From: Thermoplasmatota archaeon | Lineage (GTDB): Archaea; Thermoplasmatota; Thermoplasmata; UBA10834 | Direction: 5' to 3' | Assembly (NCBI GenBank): GCA_016930135.1 | Contig: JAFGHM010000001.1 | Location: 1-47,110 of the forward strand | Length of the DNA stretch: 47,110 nt | In this document: positions 20,569 through 27,722 of the stretch, piece after piece | How positions within the stretch are numbered: the stretch's first letter is position 1 | Layout of the letters: each line of letters starts with the position of its first letter | Notes under the pieces: generated by a model | The model's database searches: none | What the model was told of the DNA's origin: nothing | Seen by the model: the letters and a program-made list of their open reading frames with translations, nothing else | Position numbers and translations under genes: made by a program

Positions 20569-20910
20569 ATGAAGAAGGTCAACCACAAGGACATCGAGGC
20601 AACTTCGCCGACCGGTACGAAGGGCATTGATTTCAAGCAGATGATAGCGAAGAACATGGAGGCCCCGCACTTCTACATGCGCCTAATCGACCTTTTTCCT
20701 GGTGGTCACACGGAGAGGCATACCCACGAGTGGGAGCACGAGGTGTTCGTCGTCGAGGGCAGCGGCAAGGTCGCACTGAAGAACCGCGAGGAGGATATCG
20801 TCCAAGGTGACGCGATCTTCATCGAACCGAACGAGATTCATGAATTCGTCAACTCGAGCAATTCCCTGCTGAGGGTGATATGCGTTATCCCGAGGCCTCC
20901 CGAGGATTAG
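20569..20910 (+). CDS. Cupin-domain protein
   Basis: PGGHTERHTHEWEHEVFVVEGSGKVAL...GDAIFIEPNEIHEFVN. Confidence 0.9.
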   Translation: MKKVNHKDIEATSPTGTKGIDFKQMIAKNMEAPHFYMRLIDLFPGGHTERHTHEWEHEVFVVEGSGKVALKNREEDIVQGDAIFIEPNEIHEFVNSSNSLLRVICVIPRPPED

Positions 20911-21037
20911 TGTACTTCGAAGGTGGACCAGCCAGCATCTCAGGTGGACGCGAATACCATTCCGTTCACCCTCCCGAGGAAGAGGCCTAGGGGGAAGAAA
21001 GCAAGAAAAGGGCCTGATACTCGGTTCCGTTTGAGAC

Positions 21038-21709
21038 CTACACCGGAGGCCACGGAACGGACCACCACACCTGCCCCGGAGCGGCTCCAGGATCGGTGGA
21101 ATCCAAGTCCCAATATCCTGAATAAGGCGGCAACGCCCACAGGACGACCGTGCACGGCATGACCCAGAAGCTCTTCAGATTCCCGATGGAAGCCGCTGAG
21201 AACTGTATCTGAAGCTTCGAACCGTCAACTGAAAACGGCAATGTCGTCACGACCGGGGACCACTGACCACCTTGAGTCAGCACAGCAACATACTCCGATC
21301 CGTCGTAGATCAGGATGACCGTGTAGTATGACCCCACTGTGGGTGCGTATTCAGGATTCCAGGCCCCCATGTCAAGCCACACAAGCCACCTGACTTCCTT
21401 GAATCCTGTTGGTAGCGGCGATCCGGCGTCCGGAAGTGACTTCGCGACCTCCATCCCGAACGTGTATAGCTTGTCCTTTCTCGAGTACTCGAACCACCAA
21501 GAGGTCATATCCAAGTACCCCACACGTGTCAGAGGCATGGTATCCGGCCAGAACAGAACAGTATCGGCGGATGCGGCATCATACTTCGGGCCAAGGTCTC
21601 CCAGCCTGTCAGCTGCCTTGATGGCCATGCTCCCCGCCGAGACTGGGCCCGGCGCTAGCATCAGTCCCACGACTATCACGCTCAACAACGCTACAACTAT
21701 CTTCTTCAA
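21038..21709 (-). CDS. Secreted hypothetical protein
   Basis: N-terminal signal peptide MKKIVVALLSVIVVGLMLAPGPVSAG; no recognised domain. Confidence 0.6.
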   Translation of the reverse strand: MKKIVVALLSVIVVGLMLAPGPVSAGSMAIKAADRLGDLGPKYDAASADTVLFWPDTMPLTRVGYLDMTSWWFEYSRKDKLYTFGMEVAKSLPDAGSPLPTGFKEVRWLVWLDMGAWNPEYAPTVGSYYTVILIYDGSEYVAVLTQGGQWSPVVTTLPFSVDGSKLQIQFSAASIGNLKSFWVMPCTVVLWALPPYSGYWDLDSTDPGAAPGQVWWSVPWPPV

Positions 21710-21896
21710 CTACTCCCTCCTCCTCGAACCCGAGGCATTGTTAGAGCGGCAGCAGCAATCATATATGCATGTCTGGTCGATAGATGCAGTTGGGGCAAGA
21801 GACGCCCGGTGGGCTGACCTTTTCGGCCCGAATTTGATTGACAGAACGGACATTCCCAAGGCAGTGGCGAAGTCCTCAGCCTGCTGACTGGGAACA

Positions 21897-22922
21897 TCAT
21901 GTCCTGGGGGCAGGATGCAGGCTGCGCGTTCTCGCCTTCCCAGGAGGGGGCGTCCTCACTGCAGGTAGTCTATCTCGCCAGGTCGTGGTGTATATACGCT
22001 CGAGATAGACCAGATTCAGCATCACAGCCCGGACGTCTTCATCTTCGTCAGCTTCTCTGACCGCCCTTCTTATCTCCGTCATCTTGTCAGACCAGAAGAC
22101 CCAGATTAAGAGATTTGGGATGTTGGTGAATGTCCTGACATACTCGTCGACGAACATGTGCTTCGAGAGCAGTCTACTGCCAACTTCTGCCTTATCAGCG
22201 CCTTCTCTGAGAGTCACATGCATCACGGCAAACAGGTCCCCAGCCGAGGAGAGGTCCTGCGGCGTGCTCATTTCCAGCGATCCCTCGGATATCATCCTCT
22301 CCAGATGTCTGCTGACTGTCTTGACAGAGACTCCGACCATCTTGGCGACTTCTGACGTCGACCTTCGCGCGTCGTCCTTGAGAGCGACGACGATTCTGAG
22401 GTCCAGAGGAGAGAGATCTCTGTAGCTCTGCGGCTTCGGTCTTCCTCCTCCGTTGACGGAGTAATCTGGCATCAACCCCAGGTCGAGAGAGTATATGCCT
22501 ATGGTGGGATCGGGTATCTCTCCCACCCGCTTGACGAACTCAACATAACCCTCAAGTTCGGAAATTTCTCTCAGAAAACCCACGACGTAAAGGAAGTTGC
22601 CTCCGGCGAAATCGGCACGGCGCGAGAACTCGCTTTCCCCTAGTCTGTCCAGGGTCTTATCGATCGAAGCTGTCTTTGACACGCCGAAGATTGCCACAGG
22701 GACTGCGTCGAGGTAGGGAAGGGAAACACCCGCCATCGTGCCCTTGATCACCCCGATTCGCATGAGGACCTGTATTCGATAATAGATCGCCTGCCTGGAG
22801 ATGCCGAGCCTCTTCGCAAGTTCCCGTAGCTGGATCCTGGGGTTCGCACTCACAGCGATCAGTATCTTCCTGTCGATATCGTCCATTTCCTTCGGAATGT
22901 CCAGGACATGCAGGCTCTTCAA
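21897..22922 (-). CDS. Tandem Lrp/AsnC-like transcriptional regulator with two HTH domains
   Basis: MDDIDRKILIAVSANPRIQLRELAKRLGISRQAIYYRIQVLMRIGVIKG and a second LSPLDLRIVVALKDDARRSTSEVAKMVGVSVKTVSRHLERMISEG. Confidence 0.85.
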   Translation of the reverse strand: MKSLHVLDIPKEMDDIDRKILIAVSANPRIQLRELAKRLGISRQAIYYRIQVLMRIGVIKGTMAGVSLPYLDAVPVAIFGVSKTASIDKTLDRLGESEFSRRADFAGGNFLYVVGFLREISELEGYVEFVKRVGEIPDPTIGIYSLDLGLMPDYSVNGGGRPKPQSYRDLSPLDLRIVVALKDDARRSTSEVAKMVGVSVKTVSRHLERMISEGSLEMSTPQDLSSAGDLFAVMHVTLREGADKAEVGSRLLSKHMFVDEYVRTFTNIPNLLIWVFWSDKMTEIRRAVREADEDEDVRAVMLNLVYLERIYTTTWRDRLPAVRTPPPGKARTRSLHPAPRT

Positions 22923-22928
22923 CCTTTC

Positions 22929-23067
22929 TCACACTGCCTGGATGGGCGATTCCAATCGAGGGGAGAACGCGCGGAGGGCCTTGTGAACCATCCTGGAATC
23001 TGGTTCCCCTTGATTGGATGCTGGAAGGCGCGCGCTAGAGCGGCTGGCCGCCCCGAACTCAGTGTGA
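22929..23067. repeat. Nested inverted repeats between the radical SAM gene and the Lrp-like gene
   Basis: Outer TCACACTG(22929-22936)/CAGTGTGA(23060-23067); inner TCCAATCgAGGGGagAAC(22951-22968)/GTTCCCCTtGATTGGA(23003-23018). Confidence 0.5.
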
Positions 23068-24528
23068 ACGGCCGCTTTCGCTCCTGACATGCCTCCTGGC
23101 CGCGGACCCTGATGTGGATTCGAACCTCGACCCGTCAGATATCCTCTGTCGGACCTCGGGCTTGAGGATGTTGTGCAGAACGACTTCCCTGGCTGTCTTA
23201 CTCGAGAAGAGCGTGTTGAGTATCTCGATCAGGCCTTCCTTAGTCTTCCAGCCCTCGAGGTGTGAGTTGTAGCAGCGGTTCACGACTTCCTCGAGTACTT
23301 CCTTCGTCATACCATTGCGACTGTACTCGTAGATCCTGTGGTTGGTCTTCCAATCTTCAGGGCCCGGAACGCCTTCTTCCTCCAGGCGCGACCATATCTC
23401 AGTCCCGATCAGACAGTCCAGGATGTTGACTTGCAGTGCGTGCGGTCGCACCCTTCGTATGAACTCCTCGGTCTTCTTCATGTCGTCCAGAGACTCGACA
23501 GGAGCACCGACGATGTAGGATGTGACTACCAGCATGCCAGCTCGTTTCGCCTCCAGGATGGCCTTCTCAGCCCGCTCGGCAGTGACACTCTTCCTGTAGT
23601 ACTCGAGGACGTGCTTCTGCGGGCTCTCTATCCCGAAGTATATCACGCCGAACCCCGCCCGCTTCATCTTCCTCATCAGATCGTATTGCGCGCTGTCTGC
23701 CCTGCCCTCACAGTAGAACTGCATCTTGATCCGCCGCGACTCGATGAGGTCGCATATCTTCTCGATCCTCTTCCTGTTGTGCGTGAGGTTGTCGTCGATG
23801 AACACCGCGCACTCGTAGCCCTCGCCATAGAGCTCCTCCAGCTCGTCGACGACGTTCTCTGGGCTCCTGGCCCTCCACTTGCGCTCTGAGAACGCAGCGC
23901 AAGAGCAGTACGAGCATCTGTATGGACAGCCTCTTGAGCTTGACACCGTGGTGAACTTGCCGAAAGTGAGTCTGATCCCTTTGTGGAAGTAGCCGTACTC
24001 CACCTCCTGAGCGAGGTCTCTCGCCGGGAACGGGAGAGAGTCGAGGTCATCGATGAGAACAGCGGGGTTGTTGACGACTTTTCCGTTGTCGCTGTAGCAG
24101 AGCCCGTCCACGTCGGATGGTGACCTGCCGGACTCGATGCGCTCAAGGAGCTTCGGGAAGGACTTCTCTGCCTCCCCCTTCACGATGTAGTCTACGAACG
24201 GATAGTCCTTCAGTATGCGCTCAGCCGCGAAGGTAGCGTGGAACCCGCCCAGGACAAGAGTCGTGTCAGGCAGGACCTCGCTGAGTCTCTTCAGCGTCTC
24301 AATCGTGCTCAAGAACGTGTGAGTTGAGCAGTTGATCCCGAAGACGTCGGGTCTCTCCCTACTCACGCGTGCGACGAGCTCATCCTGTCCCAAGTTCTCA
24401 CAGAACGCATCGACCACCTTGACCTCGTCGTCGCGGACTGAGCGCAGGGATGAGGCTATGTAGAGCAGGCCGAGGGGCGGCCAAAGCTCGGTAGTCTTAC
24501 CTGGCGGAGTCGAGAGCAGTATCTTCAT
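23059..24528 (-). CDS. B12-binding-domain radical SAM protein
   Basis: N-terminal cobalamin-binding-like PPLGLLYIASSLR...DVFGINCSTHTFLS...LGGFHATF; radical SAM CPYRCSYC (CxxxCxxC). Confidence 0.92.
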   Translation of the reverse strand: MKILLSTPPGKTTELWPPLGLLYIASSLRSVRDDEVKVVDAFCENLGQDELVARVSRERPDVFGINCSTHTFLSTIETLKRLSEVLPDTTLVLGGFHATFAAERILKDYPFVDYIVKGEAEKSFPKLLERIESGRSPSDVDGLCYSDNGKVVNNPAVLIDDLDSLPFPARDLAQEVEYGYFHKGIRLTFGKFTTVSSSRGCPYRCSYCSCAAFSERKWRARSPENVVDELEELYGEGYECAVFIDDNLTHNRKRIEKICDLIESRRIKMQFYCEGRADSAQYDLMRKMKRAGFGVIYFGIESPQKHVLEYYRKSVTAERAEKAILEAKRAGMLVVTSYIVGAPVESLDDMKKTEEFIRRVRPHALQVNILDCLIGTEIWSRLEEEGVPGPEDWKTNHRIYEYSRNGMTKEVLEEVVNRCYNSHLEGWKTKEGLIEILNTLFSSKTAREVVLHNILKPEVRQRISDGSRFESTSGSAARRHVRSESGRSH

Positions 24529-24674
24529 GATATCTCCTGAGGGCGCCCGCGGCAGGCAGGCCCGATCGTTCCTTGTCTGTATGTCCGTAGATGGATATAT
24601 GCCGTGCTGGTTGCAGACAGAGACAGCCTGTGTATGTTACTCCACCTTCCACTCATCGTCCGGGCCCCTCTGAA

Positions 24675-24712
24675 GAATAGTTTATCTTGCGAATAGTTAA
24701 ATAAATGAACTA
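24675..24712. promoter_or_regulatory. Candidate MarR operator/promoter region
   Basis: Direct repeat GAATAGTT at 24675-24682 and 24691-24698; TAGTT/AACTA inverted repeat (24694-24698/24708-24712) around TTAAATAAAT, just upstream of the MarR gene. Confidence 0.45.
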
Positions 24713-24727
24713 ATCTACGGGCCCGTC

Positions 24728-25216
24728 ATGACCCGTGCGGACCAGAAGAAGCTAGAGGACATAGCGGACGGATTCATGGACTCGTTCCCCGCATTCTTCA
24801 GGAGAGTGACTCGAGGTGCGACGCATCCCAGTGCCAAGAAGTTCGATCCGAGCAGGATTGTGCTCAAGGCGGTCCTGGCCCACGGCCCCCTCAGCATGTC
24901 GATGATCGGCAGGCACATGGAGATGTCGAAACCCTACATGACAGCCCTGGTCGACTCGCTGATCAGCGAAGGGCTTGTCGAAAGGGCGCCGGACCCTGAC
25001 GACAGAAGGGTGGTCAACGTCATGATCACGGATGCCGGCAGAGAGGAGATGAAGGGCTTCACGAAAAGCGCCAGAGAGGCCGTGGTGAAGAACCTCTCCT
25101 CGCTGGATGCCAAGGACATCTCCACTCTCCACGAGATGGTGAAGAACATCAAAGGCATCATCTCCAAGCTGGACCAGGAAGAGACGAGGAAGCGCAGAAC
25201 AAGAAAGGGTGCTTGA
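24728..25216 (+). CDS. MarR-family transcriptional regulator
   Basis: LKAVLAHGPLSMSMIGRHMEMSKPYMTALVDSLISEGLVERAPDPDDRRVVNVMITDAGRE. Confidence 0.92.
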   Translation: MTRADQKKLEDIADGFMDSFPAFFRRVTRGATHPSAKKFDPSRIVLKAVLAHGPLSMSMIGRHMEMSKPYMTALVDSLISEGLVERAPDPDDRRVVNVMITDAGREEMKGFTKSAREAVVKNLSSLDAKDISTLHEMVKNIKGIISKLDQEETRKRRTRKGA

Positions 25217-25218
25217 CC

Positions 25219-26241
25219 ATGTCGGATGTAGCAATAACTGCCACGAGACTGACGAAGAAATTCGGGGATTTCACCGCAGTCGACCACATCTCATTCAACG
25301 TCGAGAAGGGGGAGATATTCGGCTTGCTAGGTCCGAACGGCGCGGGCAAATCGACTGTGATCAGGATGCTGTCCACGCTCAGCACCTCGACCGAGGGCTC
25401 TGCCACCGTGGCGGGCTTCGATGTCCGAAAGGAGGCTGCCAAGGTCAGGGAGCACATAGGCCTCGTGTCAGAGAAGATGATAATGTATGATGAGCTGACC
25501 GCCAGGGAGAACCTGACGCTATTCGGGAAGCTGTACGACATCCCCAGCGATGTCCTAGAGAAGAGGATCGGCAAACTCCTCGATTTCGTGCGAATGCAGC
25601 AGTGGGCGGACCACAGGATCGACACCTTCTCCACAGGCATGAAGCAGCGGATCAATGTCATACGCGCCCTGGTGAACCAGCCTGAGATCCTCTTCCTGGA
25701 CGAACCCACGCTCGGCCTGGACCCTCAGTCGACAGCGGAGGTCAGAGAGCTCGTCCGGAGGATCAACATCGAGAACAGGACCACCATCATACTCACAACG
25801 CACATGATGACCGAGGCGGACATGCTGTGCGACAGGATAGGGATCATAGACCGCGGGAAGATCGTCGCAATGGACACCCCTGCGGGACTGAAGAGGTCCG
25901 TCTCTGGAAGCGATGCGGCGCTCTTCGAGTTCGAGATACCTAACCTCGACTCGAACATCCTGTCGTCGGTCAAGTCCACGGGGTCCGTCAGCTCAGTGGT
26001 TCAAGATGACCCGACGCACATCAAGGTCAGCTCGGTGGGGGACGATTCATTCGACATCCTGGTCGATGTCCTCCGAAAGAACGGTGCACAGATAAGAACG
26101 GTGAGGAACCTCGAGCCCACCCTCGAGGATGTGTTCCTCAAGATCACGGGGCACGAAGTGAGGGACGAGGTGGCGAAAGCGCCGGTACCCCAGCGCAGAG
26201 GCGGCCCGCCAGGAATGCGGCCAAAGAAGAGGGTGAGGTGA
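25219..26241 (+). CDS. ABC transporter ATP-binding protein
   Basis: Walker A GLLGPNGAGKSTVIRML, STGMKQRINVIRALVNQPEILFLDEPTLGLDP, H-loop TTHMM; alternative TTG start 25213 overlaps the marR stop. Confidence 0.95.
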   Translation: MSDVAITATRLTKKFGDFTAVDHISFNVEKGEIFGLLGPNGAGKSTVIRMLSTLSTSTEGSATVAGFDVRKEAAKVREHIGLVSEKMIMYDELTARENLTLFGKLYDIPSDVLEKRIGKLLDFVRMQQWADHRIDTFSTGMKQRINVIRALVNQPEILFLDEPTLGLDPQSTAEVRELVRRINIENRTTIILTTHMMTEADMLCDRIGIIDRGKIVAMDTPAGLKRSVSGSDAALFEFEIPNLDSNILSSVKSTGSVSSVVQDDPTHIKVSSVGDDSFDILVDVLRKNGAQIRTVRNLEPTLEDVFLKITGHEVRDEVAKAPVPQRRGGPPGMRPKKRVR

Positions 26242-26245
26242 GCTC

Positions 26246-27436
26246 ATGGGTCTCAGGAGAGTTGTCAGACACAGCGCGTGGATCTGTTGGAAGGATCTGC
26301 TGGAGTTCAGCAGGAGCAAGCTCAGGATGGTCATGTTGGTGCTCATGCCGCTGTTCATGATGATGATGGTCGGGTTCATATTCCCGACGGGCGACAGCAT
26401 CAGTCAACAGCCCATAGCTCTGGCGAACCAGGACTTGGCCGTCAATGGCACTTCCCTGGGCGACAGCTTCGTCGCACAGCTTGAAGCAGTGAATGAGCAG
26501 ACTGGAATGATGGACCTGAGCGATGCCGTGGGCTTCGACGATATCAAGTCGAAGATCCAGGATGGAGAGGTCATGGGGGGCATCATCGTGCCCTCGACGT
26601 TCACCTCGGACATCCTCGCCGGCAGGCAGGGAAACATCACCGTCCTGACCGACCAATCGAACCCACAGATGTCGGCGACGATGCAGAGCGTGCTCACGCA
26701 GGTCATCGAGCAGATGGGGTTCCTCATGGCGGAGCAGAACCTCAACCAGACATATGGTGTCTCGCTCGAGCAGGCACCTGCGGTGCTGAAGCCCTACAAC
26801 GTCGAGCTGAAAGGGATCGTGCCCGGGGACCCGAACTACTTCGAGTTCGTCGCGCCTGGGATAATGGCGATGGTTGTCATGATGTCGCTTATGACCGGAC
26901 TGCCGCACGCGATCTCCTACGAGAAGGACATGGGAACGCTGGATGGCATGCTGGCGGCGCCCACGAGCCGATGGGCGATCATCCTCGGCAAGGTGATGGC
27001 GCAGTCGTCCACAGGGCTGATCCAGGGGTTCATCATACTGCTGCTGTCGGTGCTGTTGTTCGGCGTATCCATCCAGGGAAGCATCCTGCTAGTGTTGCTA
27101 CTGATCATCCTGACGGTGTTCAGCTTCGTGGGCCTCGGCATACTGATAACGTCCTTCGCGGACAAAGAGGAGACCGCAACGATGGTGATGATGACGCTCA
27201 TGTTCCCCATGATGTTCCTGAGCGGGGTCTTCTTCCCGATCCAGCAGATGCCATCATTCATGCAGACCTTAGCCAGCTTCCTGCCACTCACGTACGCTGC
27301 GGACGCGCTGAGAAAGGTCATGGTGCTAGGCGCGGGAACCGAAGCGATACTCACCGACGTATTGGTCCTCGCGGTGTTTGGGAGCGTCCTGCTCGCAGTT
27401 GCCGTTCCCATGTTCAAGAAGGCCATGAGCAGGTGA
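26246..27436 (+). CDS. ABC-2 type transporter permease
   Basis: Six-TM pattern with large extracellular loop, MPLFMMMMVGFIFP, PTSRWAIILGKVMAQSS, FFPIQQMPSFMQTLASFLPLTYAADALR. Confidence 0.92.
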   Translation: MGLRRVVRHSAWICWKDLLEFSRSKLRMVMLVLMPLFMMMMVGFIFPTGDSISQQPIALANQDLAVNGTSLGDSFVAQLEAVNEQTGMMDLSDAVGFDDIKSKIQDGEVMGGIIVPSTFTSDILAGRQGNITVLTDQSNPQMSATMQSVLTQVIEQMGFLMAEQNLNQTYGVSLEQAPAVLKPYNVELKGIVPGDPNYFEFVAPGIMAMVVMMSLMTGLPHAISYEKDMGTLDGMLAAPTSRWAIILGKVMAQSSTGLIQGFIILLLSVLLFGVSIQGSILLVLLLIILTVFSFVGLGILITSFADKEETATMVMMTLMFPMMFLSGVFFPIQQMPSFMQTLASFLPLTYAADALRKVMVLGAGTEAILTDVLVLAVFGSVLLAVAVPMFKKAMSR

Positions 27437-27657
27437 GCGGTCCTGGGAAGTACGCACTTCGCTCCAGAAGCGCAGTCCGGGTATCATCGAAACAGGTCGA
27501 CATGTCGCACGAAACCCGGAGAGTCAATTCGACATAGCCGCATCAGCTAGACTCGGCCTCACGTGGAAGTAGGGGTCCGACCATGGAGACCAAAATCCCG
27601 CCACGTATCTGCCCTGCGCACGTATGGTCGGAATGACAATGAATCAAGCTTCTGACG

Positions 27658-27681
27658 GGAATCCAGTAGTGTTTGGATTCC
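27658..27681. repeat. Perfect 8-bp hairpin GGAATCCA-N8-TGGATTCC
   Basis: Read directly; intergenic, upstream of the large secreted-protein gene. Confidence 0.5.
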
Positions 27682-27722
27682 TGCGGGGCCGACGATTGAT
27701 ATATCTGAAGGCCGATTAAGAA

